From positions 44,361,516 through 44,425,515 of the forward strand of contig CM026403.1 in the NCBI GenBank assembly GCA_014843695.1: a stretch of DNA of 64,000 nt, read 5' to 3'. The translations under genes were made by a program, and so were the position numbers. Below, one piece after another: positions 14,530 through 29,080 of the stretch. How positions within the stretch are numbered: position 1 is the first letter of the stretch; the number at the start of each line of letters is the position of its first letter. The notes below the pieces were generated by a model. That model worked only from the letters and a program-made list of their open reading frames with translations, was not told the DNA's origin and did not search any database. Source of the DNA: Archivesica marissinica. Taxonomy: Eukaryota > Mollusca > Bivalvia > Venerida > Vesicomyidae.

Positions 14530-14717
14530 TTCTCTCCACGATTTACATTGACACACGACTAAATATTTCACGAATTGAATAATTGTTTCATGCATGTTCC
14601 AGTGTTCTTCTTCCTGTGTGTAATATCGCTGTTCACCAGGGGAGGAGGGTTTGGAGTTGGAAGTAGCAGTGGATATAGCAATGTTGAAGATCTCATTCTT
14701 TTGTGAGTTACAAATAA

Positions 14718-14940
14718 TACTTATGTATGTATGTATGTATGTTCCATTAATGTCAAACCCTTTGCGGGGACCTATACGTGTTTTCCTGGATAGGCTTAAC
14801 CGACCTAAGTGGTTAGCCAGTACTAAGCAATGTGTGTGGGGTGCCTTGCTCAATGACACTACATACGTGACCTGACCGAGTATCGAACCGGGACCTTTCG
14901 ATTTCAAATCCGACGCGCTACTACTGGACCACGGACGCCA
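14718..14940 (-). mobile_element. tRNA-derived SINE with (CATA)n tail
   Basis: Read on the minus strand, the element begins TGGCGTCCG at 14940. It has an A-box-like TGGTCCAGTAG (14921-14931) and a B-box-like GGTTCGATACT (14879-14889), spaced as in a tRNA-type RNA polymerase III promoter. The body has a GAGCAAGGCACC string seen in similar form in the SINE near 63200. The element ends in a (CATA)n microsatellite at about 14722-14742. The T-stem is imperfect, so it is a SINE head and not a working tRNA gene. Family assignment would need a repeat library. Confidence 0.75.
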
Positions 14941-15204
14941 TAATACTTAGTGTGCACTGTCTCGCACGTCACTAGTGGTATTGACTGGTGCTTTGTTAGT
15001 ACTTAGTTACTTGTTCTAGACACATCTTGCCTTGTGTTGCACTCATTATATGCATGCGGTACTGTCAAACCTGTCTTCAGCAGCCAGTCAAGGGAATCAT
15101 AGAAAGTGACTGCTTAGCACAGGTGATTGCTTAATAGAGGTTTAATGTTATGGTTATTCCATAGTATTTTACTTTGTATCATGGGCGTACCGGTAGTCGG
15201 CTTT
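14941..15204. other. Spacer with a 17-bp imperfect direct repeat
   Basis: Non-satellite sequence between the SINE and the 47-bp array. It includes two adjacent, similar 17-mers, GTGACTGCTTAGCACAG at 15106 and GTGATTGCTTAATAGAG at 15123. No coding or RNA gene is evident. It may be a remnant of another interspersed repeat. Confidence 0.5.
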
Positions 15205-15971
15205 TCAATGAATAGCTTCTAGTCAGTCACTCATACAGCCGGTGATATACTATTCAGTGAAGCTTCTAGTCAGTCACTCATACAGCCGGTGATGTACTAT
15301 TCAGTGAAGCTTCTAGTCAGTCACTCATACAGCCGGTGATGTACTATTCAGTGAAGCTTCTAGTCAGTCTCTCATACAGCCGGTGATATACTATTCAGTA
15401 AATAGCTTCTAGTCAGTCTCTCATACAGCCGGTGATATACTATTCAGTGAAGCTTCTAGTCAGTCACTCATACAGCCGGTGATGTACTATTCAGTGAAGC
15501 TTCTAGTCAGTCTCTCATACAGCCGGTGATATACTATTCAGTGAAGCTTCTAGTCAGTCTCTCATACAGCCTGTGATGTACTATTCAGTGAAGCTTCTAG
15601 TCAGTCACTCATACAGCCGGTGATGTACTATTCAGTGAATAGCTTCTAGTCAGTCACTCATACAGCCGGTGATGTACTATTCAGTGAAGCTTCTAGTCAG
15701 TCACTCATACAGCCGGTGATGTACTATTCAGTGAATAGCTTCTAGTCAGTCACTCATACAGCCAGTGATGTACTATTCAGTGAAGCTTCTAGTCAGTCAC
15801 TCATACAGCCGGTGATGTACTATTCAGTGAATAGCTTCTAGTCAGTCACTCATACAGCCGGTGATGTACTATTCAGTGAAGCTTCTAGTCAGTCACTCAT
15901 ACAGCCAGTGATGTACTATTCAGTGAATAGCTTCTAATCAGTCTCTCAAATAGCCGGTGATATACTATTAG
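15205..15971. repeat. 47-bp tandem array, about 16 copies
   Basis: The unit is AGCTTCTAGTCAGTCACTCA followed by TACAGCCGGTGATGTACTAT and TCAGTGA. AGCTTCT at 15214, 15261 and 15308 give 47 bp. Some units carry a small insertion before AGCTTC (GTGAATAGC against GTGAAGC). CACTC/TCTC and GATGTA/GATATA are the main point variants. Units are highly homogeneous except for the last one, which decays at about 15940-15970. Confidence 0.94.
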
Positions 15972-16243
15972 TAAGTAAAGTGATCATGTTTGCATTTAGT
16001 GTACAAAGTATATGTGTGAACCCCTAAAACATAGCGCATGTGCTTGAGAGCGATGCCAGCATTCGCTTTCCGGAAGTAAATAAAATCACGTGAATAAACA
16101 AAGGCCGCAATCAGGGATACTGACGATGCGCTTACTTTCCCTGATACGTGATTATGTTGTGGTAAGATACTTGTTCAACAGTTTCATCCTAAATCGTTCA
16201 TTTTCCCTTTTATTGTTATTGTGTTATTGAACGTTACCTGAGT
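15972..16243. other. Single-copy spacer with a small inverted repeat
   Basis: About 270 bp without tandem structure. ATCAGGGA at 16110-16117 and TCCCTGAT at 16138-16145 form an 8-bp stem with a 20-nt loop. An ATCACGTGA palindrome lies nearby, at about 16085. No coding region is seen. The hairpin may be chance. Confidence 0.5.
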
Positions 16244-19200
16244 CGTTAGTCAGCAGTGTACGTTGCTTGCTTTATACTTAGACCGTATTGTCCATTACTA
16301 GTTTTATACAAAGTCAGCAATGTACATTACTAGTTTTATACAAAGTCAGCAATGTACATTACTAGTTTTATACAAAGTCAGCAATGTAAATTACTTGTTT
16401 TATACCTAGTCAGCAGTGTACATTACTAGTTTTATACCTAGTCAGCAGTGTACATTACTAGTTTTATACCCAGTCAGCAGTGTAAATTACTTGTTTTATA
16501 CCTAGTCAGCAGTGTACATTACTAGTTTTATACCCAGTCAGCAGTGTACATTACTTGTTTTATACCCAGTCAGCAGTGTACATTACTAGTTTTATACAAA
16601 GACAGCAATGTATATTACTAGGTTTATACCTAGTCAGCAGTGTAAATTACTTGTTTTATACCTAGTCAGCAGTGTACATTACTAGTTTTATACCCAGTCA
16701 GCAGTGTACATTACTAGTTTCATACCTAGTCAGCAGTGTAAATTACTTGTTTTATACCTAGTCAGCAGTGTACATTACTAGTTTTATACCCAGTCAGCAG
16801 TGTACATTACTAGTTTTATACCTAGTCAGCAGTGTAAATTACTTGTTTTATACCTAGTCAGCAGTGTACATTACTAGTTTTATACCTAGTCAGCAGTGTG
16901 CGTTACTAGTTTTATACCTAGTCAACAGTGTACATTACTAGTTTTATACCTAGTCAGCAGTGTACATTACTAGTTGTATACCCAGTCAGCAGTATACATT
17001 ACTAGTTTTATACCTAGTCAACAGTGTACATTACTAGATGTATAACTAGTCAGCAGTGTACATTACTAGTTGTATACCCAGTCAGCAGTATACATTACTA
17101 GTTTTATACCTAGTCAACAGTGTACATTACTAGTTTTATACCTAGTCAGCAGTGTACATTACTAGTTTTATACCTAGTCAACAGTGTACATTACTAGTTT
17201 TATACCTAGTCAACAGTGTACATTACTAGTTGTATACCCAGTCAGCAGTGTACATTACTAGTTTTATACCCAGTCAGCAGTGTACATTACTAGTTTTATG
17301 CCTAGTCAGCAGTGTACATTACTAGTTTTATACCTAGTCAGCAGTGTACATTACTAGTTGTATACCCAGTCAGCAGTGTAAATTACTAGTTTTATACCTA
17401 GTCAACAGTGTACATTACTAGTTTTATGCCTAGTCAGCAGTGTAAATTACTAGTTTTATACCTAGTCAGCAGTGTACATTACTAGTTTTATTCCCAGTCA
17501 GCAGTGTATATTACTAGTTTTATACCTAGTCAGCAGTGTACATTACTAGTTTTATACCTAGTCAGCAGTGTACATTACTAGTTTTATACCCAGTCAGCAG
17601 TGTAAATTACTTGTTTTATACCTAGTCAGCAGTGTACATTACTAGTTTTATACCCAGTCAGCAGTGTACATTACTTGTTTTATACCCAGTCAGCAGTGTA
17701 CATTACTAGTTTTATACAAAGACAGCAATGTATATTACTAGGTTTATACCTAGTCAGCAGTGTAAATTACTTGTTTCATACCTAGTCAGCAGTGTAAATT
17801 ACTTGTTTTATACCTAGTCAGCAGTGTACATTACTAGTTTTATACCCAGTCAGCAGTGTACATTACTAGTTTTATACCTAGTCAGCAGTGTAAATTACTT
17901 GTTTTATACCTAGTCAGCAGTGTACATTACTAGTTTTATACCTAGTCAGCAGTGTGCGTTACTAGTTTTATACCTAGTCAACAGTGTACATTACTAGTTT
18001 TATACCTAGTCAGCAGTGTACATTACTAGTTGTATACCCAGTCAGCAGTATACATTACTAGTTTTATACCTAGTCAACAGTGTACATTACTAGATGTATA
18101 ACTAGTCAGCAGTGTACATTACTAGTTGTATACCCAGTCAGCAGTATACATTACTAGTTTTATACCTAGTCAACAGTGTACATTACTAGTTTTATACCTA
18201 GTCAGCAGTGTACATTACTAGTTTTATACCTAGTCAACAGTGTACATTACTAGTTGTATACCTAGTAAACAGTGTACCTTACTAGTTGTATACCCAGTCA
18301 GCAGTGTACATTACTAGTTTTATACCCAGTCAGCAGTGTACATTACTAGTTTTATGCCTAGTCAGCAGTGTACATTACTAGTTTTATACCTAGTCAGCAG
18401 TGTACATTACTAGTGTTATACCTAGTCAGCAGTGTGCGTTACTAGTTGTATACCTAGTCAGCAGTGTACATTACTAGATGTATACCTAGTCAGCAGTGTA
18501 AATTACTAGTTTTATACCTAGTCAGCAGTGTACATTACTAGTTTTATTCCCAGTCAGCAGTGTATATTACTAGTTTTATACCTAGTCAGCAGTGTATATT
18601 ACTAGTTTTATACCTAGTCAGCAGTGTACATTACTAGTGTTATACCTAGTCAGCAGTGTGCGTTACTAGTTGTATACCTAGTCAGCAGTGTACATTACTA
18701 GATGTATACCTAGTCAACAGTGTACATTACTAGTTTTATACCCAGTCAGCAGTGTACATTACTAGTTTTATACCTAGTCAGCAGTGTAAATTACTTGTTT
18801 TATACCTAGTCAGCAGTGTAAATTACTTGTTTTATACCTAGTCAGCAGTGTACATTACTAGTTTTATACCCAGTCAGCAGTGTACATTACTAGTTTTATA
18901 CCTAGTCAGCAGTGTAAATTACTTGTTTTATACCTAGTCAGCAGTGTACATTACTAGTTTTATACCTAGTCAGCAATGTGCGTTACTAGTTTTATACCTA
19001 GTCAACAGTGTACATTACTAGTTTTATACCCAGTCAGCAGTGTATATTACTAGTTTTATACCTAGTCAGCAGTGTACATTACTAGTTTTATTCCCAGTCA
19101 GCAGTGTATATTACTAGTTTTATACCTAGTCAGCAGTGTATATTACTAGTTTTATACCTAGTCAGCAGTGTACATTAGTAGTTTTATACCTAGTCAGCAG

Positions 19201-19840
19201 TGTGCGTTACTAGTTGTATACCTAGTCAACAGAGTACATTACTAGTTTTATGCCTAGTCAGCACTATAAATTACTAGTTTTATACCTATTCAGCAGTGTA
19301 CATTACTAGTGTTATACCTAGTCAGCAGTGTAATTTACTTGATTTATACCCAGTCAGCAGTGTACATTACTAGTTTTATGCCTAGTCAGCAGTGTAAATT
19401 AATTGTTTTATACCTAGTCAGCAGTGTACATTACTAGTTTTATACCTAGTCAGCAGTGTAAATTACTTGTTACATACATAGTCAGCAGTGTACATTACTA
19501 GTTTTATACCTAGTCAGCAGTGTGAATTAATTGTTTTATACCTAGTCAGCAGTGTACATTACTAGTTTTATACCTAGTCAGCAGTGTAAATTACTTGTTA
19601 TATACCTAGTCAGCAGTGTACATTACTAGTTTTATACCTAGTCAGCAGTGTGCGTTACTAGTTTTATACCTAGTCAGCAGTATACATTACTAGTTTTATA
19701 CCTAGTCAGCAGTGTGCGTTACTAGTTTTATGCCTAGTCAGCAGTGTATATTACTAGTTTTATACCCAGTCAGCAGTGTATATTACTAGTTTTATACCCA
19801 GTCAGCAGTGTGCGTTACTTGTTCTGTGCTTAGATCACAT
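16244..19840. repeat. 32-bp tandem array, about 112 copies
   Basis: The unit is AGTCAGCAGTGTACATTACT followed by AGTTTTATACCT. AGTCAGCAG at 16504 and 16536 give 32 bp. Variants include AGTCAACAG, GTGCGTTACT, GTAAATTACTTG, GTTGTATACC and CCCAGTCAG. A GTGCGTTACT-bearing block recurs at about 16899 and 17954 (1055 bp, 33 units), so segmental amplification occurred. The first unit (16244-16260) begins CGTTAGTCAG, a feature of the adjacent 36-bp family. The last units (19803-19840) degrade into that family. Confidence 0.95.
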
Positions 19841-20940
19841 AGTAATGTACCTTACTTGTTACTATGTATGTTAGTCAGTAATGTACCTTACTTGTTGCTA
19901 TACACGTTAGTCAGTAATGCACCTTACTTGTTACTCTGTACGTTAGTCAGTAATGTACCTTACTTGTTGCTATGTACGTTAGTCAGTAATGTACCTTACT
20001 TGTTGCTATACACGTTAGTCAGTAATGTACCTTACTTGTTGCTGTGTACATTAGTCAGTAATGTACCTTACTTGTTGCTGTGTACGATAGTCAGTACTGT
20101 ACCTTACTTGTTATTATGTACGTTAGTCAGTAATGTACCTTACTTGTTGCTATACACGTTAGTCAGTAATGTACCTTACTTGTTGCTATACACGTTAGTC
20201 AGTAATGTACCTTACTTGTTACTATGTACCATAGTCAGTAATGTACCTTACTTGTTACTCTGTACCATAGTCAGTAATGTACCTTACTTGTTACTATGTA
20301 CCATAGTCAGTAATGTACCTTACTTGTTACTATGTACCATAGTCAGTAATTTACCTTACTTGTTGCTATACACGTTAGTCAGTAATGTACCTTACTTATT
20401 ACTCTGTATGTTAGTCAGTAATTTACCTTCCTTGTTGCTATACACGTTAGTCAGTAATGCACCTTACTTGTTACTATGTAGGTTAGTCAGTAATGTACCT
20501 TACTTGTTGCTATACACGTTAGTCAGTAATGTACCTTACTTGTTGCTATACACGATAGTCAGTAATGTACCTTACTTGTTGCTATACACGTTAGGCAGTA
20601 ATGTACCTTACTTGTTACTATGTACCATAGTCAGTAATTTACCTTACTTGTTGCTATACACGTTAGTCATCAGTAATGCACCTTACTTGTTACTCTGTAC
20701 GTTAGTCAGTAATTTACCTTACTTGTTGCTATACAAATTAGTCAGTAATGCACCTTACTAGTTACTATGTACGTTAGTCAGTAATGTACCTTACTTGTTG
20801 CTATACACGTTAGTCAGTAATGTACCATACTTGTTGCTATTCACGTTAGTCAGTAATGTACCTTACTTGTTGCTATGCACGTTAATCAGTAATGTACCTT
20901 ACTTGTTGCTATACACGTTAGTAAGTAATGTACCTTAGTT

Positions 20941-23460
20941 GTTGCTGTGTACGTTAATCAGTAATGTACCTTACGTGTTGCTGTGTACGTTAGACAGTAA
21001 TGTACCATACTTGTTGCTGTGTACGTTTGTCAGTGATGTACATTACTTGTTGCTGTGTACGTTAGTCAGTAATGTACCTTACTTGTTGCTGTGTACTTTT
21101 GTCAGTAATGTACCTTACTTGTTATTATGTACTTTAGTCAGTAATGTACCTTACTTGTTGCTATACACGTTTGTCAGTACTGTACCTTACTTGCTCTTAT
21201 GTACGTTAGTCAAAAATGTACCTTACTTGTTATTATGTACGTTAGTCAGTAATGTACCTTACTTGTTGCTGTGTACGTTAGTCAGTAATGTACCTTACTT
21301 GTTGCTGTGTACGTTTGTCAGTAATGTACCTTACTTGTTACTATGTACGTTAGTCAGTAATGTACCTTACTTGTTACTATGTACGTTAGTCAGTACTGTA
21401 CCTTACTTGTTATTATGTACTTTAGTCAGTAATGTACCTTACTTGTTGCTATACACGTTTGTCAGTACTGTACCTTACTTGTTCTTATGTACGTTAGTCA
21501 GTAATGTACCTTACTTGTTACTCTGTACGTTAGTCAGTAATGTACCTTACTTGTTGCTATACACGTTAGTCAGTAATGTAACTTACTTGTTGCTGTGTAC
21601 GTTAGTCAGTAATGTACCTTACCTGTTTCTGTGTACGTTAGTCAGTAATGTACCTTACTTGTTGCCGTGTACGTTAGTCAGTACTGTACCTTACTTGTTA
21701 CTCTGTACGATAGTCAGTAATGTACCTTACTTTTTGCTATACACGTTAGTCAGTAATGTACCTTACTTGTTACTATGTACGTTAGTCAGTACTGTACCTT
21801 ACTTGCTATTATGTACTTTAGTCAGTAATGTACCTTACTTGTTGCTATACACATTAGTCAGTAATGCACCTTACTTGTTACTATGTACGTTAGTCAGTAA
21901 TGTACCTTACTTGTTGCTATACACGTTAGTCAGTAATGTACCTTACTTGTTACTATGTACCATAGTCAGTAATGTACCTTACTTGTTACTCTGTACCATA
22001 GTCAGTAATGTACCTTACTTGTTGCTATACACGTTAGTCAATAATGTACCTTACTTGTTACTCTGTACGTTAGTCAGTAATTTACCTTACTTGTTGCTAT
22101 ACACGGTAGTCAGTAATGCACCTTACTTGTTACTATGTAGGTTAGTCAGTAATGTACCTTACTTATTGCTATACACGTTAGTCAGTAATGTACCTTAGTT
22201 GTTGCTGTGTACGTTAATCAGTAATGTACCTTACGTGTTGCTGTGTACGTTAGACAGTAATGTACCATACTTGTTGCTGTGTACGTTTGTCAGTGATGTA
22301 CATTACTTGTTGCTGTGTACGTTAGTCAGTAATGTACCTTACTTGTTGCTGTGAACTTTTGTCAGTAATGTACCTTACTTGTTATTATGTACTTTAGTCA
22401 GTAATGTACCTTACTTGTTGCTATACACGTTTGTCAGTACTGTACCTTACTTGCTCTTATGTACGTTAGTCAGTAATGTACCTTACTTGTTATTATGTAC
22501 GTTAGTCAGTAATGTACCTTACTTGTTGCTGTGTACGTTAGTCAGTAATGTACCTTACTTGTTGCTGTGTACGTTTGTCAGTAATGTACCTTACTTGTTA
22601 CTATGTACGTTAGTCAGTAATGTACCTTACTTGTTACTATGTACGTTAGTCAGTACTGTACCTTACTTGTTATTATGTACTTTAGTCAGTAATGTACCTT
22701 ACTTGTTGCTATACACGTTTGTCAGTACTGTACCTTACTTGTTCTTATGTACGTTAGTCAGTAATGTACCTTACTTATTACTCTGTACGTTAGTCAGTAA
22801 TGTACCTTACTTGTTGCTATACACGTTAGTCAGTAATGTAACTTACTTGTTGCTGTGTACGTTAGTCAGTAATGTACCTTACTTGTTTCTGTGTACGTTA
22901 GTCAGTAATGTACCTTACTTGTTGCTCTGTACGTTAGTCAGTACTGTACCTTACTTGTTACTCTGTACGTTAGTCAGTAATGTACCTTACTTTTTGCTAT
23001 ACACGTTAGTCAGTAATGTACCTTACTTGTTACTATGTACGTTAGTCAGTACTGTACCTTACTTGTTATTATGTACTTTAGTTAGTAATGTACCTTACTT
23101 GTTGCTATACACGTTAGTCAGTAATGCACCTTACTTGTTACTATGTACGTTAGTCAGTAATGTACCTTACTTGTTGCTATACACGTTAGTCAGTAATGTA
23201 CCTTACTTGTTACTATGTACCATAGTCAGTAATGTACCTTACTTGTTACTCTGTACCATAGTCAGTAATGTACCTTACTTGTTGCTATACACGTTAGTCA
23301 ATAATGTACCTTACTTGTTACTCTGTACGTTAGTCAGTAATTTACCTTACTTGTTGCTATACACGGTAGTCAGTAATGCACCTTACTTGTTACTATGTAG
23401 GTTAGTCAGTAATGTACCTTACTTATTGCTATACACGTTAGTCAGTAATGTACCTTACTT
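20941..23460. repeat. Near-perfect 1260-bp tandem duplication within the 36-bp array
   Basis: Sequence from 20941 matches that from 22201 unit by unit at an offset of exactly 1260 bp (35 units). Rare variants such as TTAGACAGTAATG, GTCAGTGATG and TTACGTGTTGC are shared. I saw only isolated substitutions between the copies, for example GTGTAC to GTGAAC at about 22351 and CAAAAATG to CAGTAATG. This points to a recent duplication of a 35-unit block. Confidence 0.9.
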
Positions 23461-26279
23461 GTTGCTATACACGTTAGTCAGTAATGCACCTTACTTGTTG
23501 CTATACACGTTAGTCAGTAATGTACCTTACTTGTCACTATGTACCATAGTCAGTAATTTACCTTACTTGTTGCTATACACTTTGTCAGTAATGCACCTTA
23601 ATTGTTACTCTGTACGTTAGTCAGTAATTTACCTTACTTGTTGCTATACAAGTTAGTCAGTAGTGCACCTTACTTGTTACTATGTACGTTCGTCAGTAAT
23701 GTACCTTACTTGTTGCTATACACGTTGGTCAGTAATGTACCATACTTGTTGCTATACACGTTAGTCAGTAATGTACTTTACTTGTTGCTATGCACGTTAG
23801 TCAGTAATCTACCTTACGTGTTGCTATACACGTTAGTAAGTAATGTACCTTACTTGTTGCTGTGTACGTTAGTCAGTAATGTACATTACTTGTTACTATG
23901 TACCATAGTCAGTAATGTACCTTACTTGTTACTCTGTACCATAGTCAGTAATGTACCTTACTTGTTACTATGTACGTTAGTCAGTAATGTACCTTTCTTG
24001 TTACTATGTACTTTAGTCAGTAATGTACATTACTTGTTACTATGTACCATAGTCAGTAATGTACCTTACTTGTTACTCTGTACCATAGTCAGTAATGTAC
24101 CTTACTTGTTACTCTGTACGTTAGTCAGTAATTTACCTTACTTGTTGCTATACACGTTAGTCAGTAATGCACCTTACTTGTTACTATGTAGGTTAGTCAG
24201 TAATGTACCTTACTTGTTGCTATACACGTTAGTCAGTAATGTACCTTACTTGTTACTATGTACCATAGTCAGTAATTTACCTTACTTGTTGCTATACACG
24301 TTAGTCAGTAATGCACCTTACTTGTTACTCTGTACGTTAGTCAGTAATTTATCTTACTTGTTGCAATACAAGTTAGTCAGTAATGCACCTTACTTGTTAC
24401 TATGTACGTTAGTCAGTAATGTACCTTACTTGTTGCTATACACGTTAGCCAGTAATGTACCATACTTGTTGCAATACACGTTAGTCAGTAATATACTTTA
24501 ATTATTGCTGTGTACGTTAGTCAGTAATGTACCTTACTTGTTGCTATACACGTTAGTCAGTAATGTACCATACTTGTTGCTATACACGTTAGTAAGTAAT
24601 GTACCTTACTTGTTGCTGTGTACGTTAGTCAGTAATGTACCTTACGTGTTGCTGTGTACGTTAGACAGTAATGTACCTTACTTGTTGCTGTGTACGTTTG
24701 TCAGTGATGTACCTTACTTGTTGCTGTGTACGTTTGTCAGTAATGTACCATACTTGTTACTATGTACGTTAGTCAGTAATGTACCTTACTTGTTACTGTG
24801 TACGTTAGTCAGTATTGTACCTTACTTGTTATTATGTACTTTAGTCATAATGTACCTTACTTGTTGATATACACGTTAGTCAGTAATGCACCTTACTTTT
24901 TGCTATGCACGTTAGCCAATAATGTACCTTACGTATTACTATGTACCATAGTCAGTAATGTACCTTACTTGTTACTTTGTACGTTAGTCAGTAATGTACC
25001 TTACTTGTTGCTATACACGTTAGTCAGTAATGCACATTACTTGTTACTCTGTACGTTAGTCAGTAATTTACCTTACTTGTTGCTATACACGTTAGTCAGT
25101 AATGCACCTTACTTGTTACTATGTACCATAGTCAGTACTCTACCTTACTTGTTATTATGTACGTTAGTCAGTAATGTACCTTACTTGTTGCTATACACGT
25201 TTGTCAGTACTGTACCTTACTTATTATTATGTACGTTAGTCAGTAATGTACCTTACTTGTTATTATGTACGTTAGTCAGTAATGTACCTTACTTGTTGCT
25301 ATACACGTTTGTCAGTACTGTACCTTACTTGTTATTATGTACGTTAGTTAGTAATGTACCTTACTTGTTATTATGTATGTTAGTAGGTACTGTACCTTAC
25401 TTGTTATTATGTACGTTAGTCAGTAATGTACCTTACTTGTTATTATGTACGTTAGTCAGTAATGTACCTTACTTGTTGCTATACACGTTAGTCAGTAATG
25501 TACCTTACTTGTTACTATGTACGTTAGTCAGTAATGTACCTTACTTGTTACTATATACCATGGTCAGTAATGTACCTTACTTGTTACTATGTACGTTAGT
25601 CAGTAATGTACCTTACTTGTTACTATGTACGTTAGTCAGTAATGTACCTTACTTGTTGCTATACACGTTAGTCAGTAATGTACCTTACTTGTTGCTATAC
25701 ACGTTTGTCAGTAATGTACCTTACTTGTTGCTATGCACGTTAGTCAGTAAAGTACCATACATGTTACTGTGTACGTTAGTCAGTAATGTACCTTACTTGT
25801 TGCTATACACGTTAGTCAGTAATGTACCTTACTTGTTACTATGTACCATATTCAGTAATGTACCTTACTTGTTGCTATGTACGTTAGTCAGTAATGTACC
25901 CTACTTGTTGCTATGAACCATAGTCAGTAATGTACCTTACTTGTTACTATGTACCATATTCAGTAATATACCTTACTTGTTGCTATGTACGTTAGTCAGT
26001 AATGTACCATACTTGTTGCTATGAACCATAGTCAGTAATGTACCTTACTTGTTACTATATACCATAGTCAGTAATGTACCTTACTTGTTACTCTGTAAGT
26101 TAGTCAGTAATGTACCATACTTGTTGCTATACACGTTAGTCATTAATGTACCTTACTTGTTGCTATGCACGTTAGTCAATAATGTACCTTACGTGTTACT
26201 ATGTACAATAGTCAGTAATGTACCTTACTTGTTACTCTGTACGTTAGTCAGTAATGTACCTTACTTTTTGCTATGCACG

Positions 26280-27682
26280 TTAGTCAATAATGTACCTTAC
26301 GTGTTACTATGTACCATAGTCAGTAATGTACCTTACTTGTTACTCTGTACGTTAGTCAGGAATGTACCTTACTTGTTGTTATACACGTTAGTCAGTAATG
26401 CACCTTACTTGTTACTCTGTACGTTAGTCAGTAATCTACCTTACTTGTTGCTATACACGTTTGTCAGTACTGTACCTTACTTGTTATTATGCACGTTAGT
26501 CAGTAATATACCTTACTTGTTATTATGTACGTTAGTCAGTAATGTACTTTACTTGTTGCTATACACGTTTGTCAGTACTGTACCTTACTTGTTATTATGT
26601 ACGTTAGTCAGTAATGTACCTTACTTGTTATTATGTACGTTAGTCAGTACTGTACCTTACTTGTTGCTATACACGTTTGTCAGTACTGTACCTTACTTGT
26701 TATTATGTACGTTAGTCAGTAATGTACCTTACTTGTTATTATGTATGTTAGTCAGTACTGTACCTTACTTGTTATTATGTACGTTAGTCAGTAATGTACC
26801 TTACTTGTTATTATGTACGTTAGTCAGTAATGTACCTTACCTGTTGCTATACACATTAGTCAGTAATGCACCTTACTTGTTACTCTGTACGTTAGTCAGT
26901 AATGTACCTTACTTGTTGCTATACACGTTAGTCATTAATGTACCTTACTTGTTGCTATGCACGTTAGTCAGTAATGTACCTTACTTGTTACTATGTACGT
27001 TAGTCAGTAATGTACCTTACTTGTTACTATGTACGTTAGTCAGTAATGTACCTTACTTTTTGCTATGCACGTTAGTCAATAATGTACCTTACGTGTTACT
27101 ATGTACCATAGTCAGTAATGTACCTTACTTGTTACTCTGTACGTTAGTCAGGAATGTACCTTACTTGTTGTTATACACGTTAGTCAGTAATGCACCTTAC
27201 TTGTTACTCTGTACGTTAGTCAGTAATCTACCTTACTTGTTGCTATACACGTTTGTCAGTACTGTACCTTACTTGTTATTATGCACGTTAGTCAGTAATA
27301 TACCTTACTTGTTATTATGTACGTTAGTCAGTAATGTACTTTACTTGTTGCTATACACGTTTGTCAGTACTGTACCTTACTTGTTATTATGTACGTTAGT
27401 CAGTAATGTACCTTACTTGTTATTATGTACGTTAGTCAGTACTGTACCTTACTTGTTGCTATACACGTTTGTCAGTACTGTACCTTACTTGTTATTATGT
27501 ACGTTAGTCAGTAATGTACCTTACTTGTTATTATGTATGTTAGTCAGTACTGTACCTTACTTGTTATTATGTACGTTAGTCAGTAATGTACCTTACTTGT
27601 TATTATGTACGTTAGTCAGTAATGTACCTTACCTGTTGCTATACACATTAGTCAGTAATGCACCTTACTTGTTACTCTGTAC
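26280..27682. repeat. 792-bp duplicated block within the 36-bp array
   Basis: A run of about 600 bp starting near 26280 recurs 792 bp downstream (22 units). It shares marker variants such as TAGTCAATAATG, TCAGGAATG, ATGCACG and AGTAATATACC. The offset was checked at TAGTCAATAA (26281 and 27073) and TTGTCAGTAC (26461 and 27253). Confidence 0.85.
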
Positions 27683-29080
27683 GTTAGTCAGTAATGTACC
27701 TTACTTGATGCTATACACGTTAGTCAGTAATGTACCTTACTTGTTGCTATACACGTTAATCAGTAATGCACCTTACTTGTTACTATGTACGTTAGTCAGT
27801 AAAGTACCTTACTTGTTACTATGTACGTTAGTCAGTAATGTACCTTACTTTTTGCTATACACGTTAGTCAGTAATGTACCTTACTTGTTGCTATACACGT
27901 TAGTCAGTAATGTACCTTACTTGTTACTCTGTACGTTAGTCTGTAATGTACCTTACTTGTTGCTATACACGTTAGTCAGTAATGTACCTTACTTGTTGAT
28001 ATACACGTTAGTCAGTAATATACCTTACTTGTTACTATGTACGTTAGTCAGTACTGTACCTTACTTGTTGCTATACACGTTAGTCAGTAATGTACCTTAC
28101 TTGTTACTATGTACGTTAGTCAGTAATGTACCTTACTTGTTACTATGTACGTTAGTCAGTAATGTACCTTACTTGTTACTATGTACGTTAGTCAGTAATG
28201 TACCTTACTTGTTGCTATACACGTTAGTCAGTAATGTACATTACTTGTTGCTATACACGTTTGTCAGTAATGTACCTTACTTGTTGCTATGCACGTTAGT
28301 CAGTAATGTACCATACGTGTTACTATGTACGTTAGTCAGTAATGTACCTTACTTGTTGCTATACACGTTAGTCAGTAATGTACCTTACTTGTTACTATGT
28401 ACCATATTCAGTAATGTACCTTACTTGTTGCTATGTACGTTAGTCAGTAATGTACCTTACTTGTTGCTATGTACCATAGTCAGTAATGTACCTTACTTGT
28501 TACTATGTACCATAGTCAGTAATGTATCTTACTTGTTACTCTGTACGTTAGTCAGTAATGTACCATACTTGTTACTCTGTACGTTAGTCAGTAATGTACC
28601 TTACTTGTTGCTATACACGTTAGTCATTAATGTACCTTACTTGTTGCTATGCACGTTAGTCAATAATGTACCTTACGTGTTACTATGTACCATAGTCAAT
28701 AATGTACCTTACTTGTTACTCTGTACGTTAGTCAGTAATGTACCTTACTTGTTGCTATACACGTTAGTCAGTAATGTACCTTACTTGTTACTCTGTACGC
28801 TAGTCAGTAATGTACCTTATTTGTTGCTATACACGTTAGTCAGTAATGTACCTTACTTGTTGATATACACGGTAGTCAGTAATGTACCTTACTTGTTACT
28901 ATGAACGTTAGTCAGTAATGTACCTTACTTGTTGCTATACACGTTAGTCAGTAATGTACCTTACTTGTTACTCTGTACGTTAGTCAGTAATGTACCTTAC
29001 TTGTTACTATGTACGTTAGTCAGTAATGTACCTTACTTGTTACTATGTACGTTAGTCAGTAATGTACCTTACTTGTTGCT

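Noticed and set aside
16110..16145. Hairpin as a terminator or transposon end
   Set aside because: An 8-bp stem with a 20-nt loop is weak, no T-run follows, and no matching partner end or target duplication was found.
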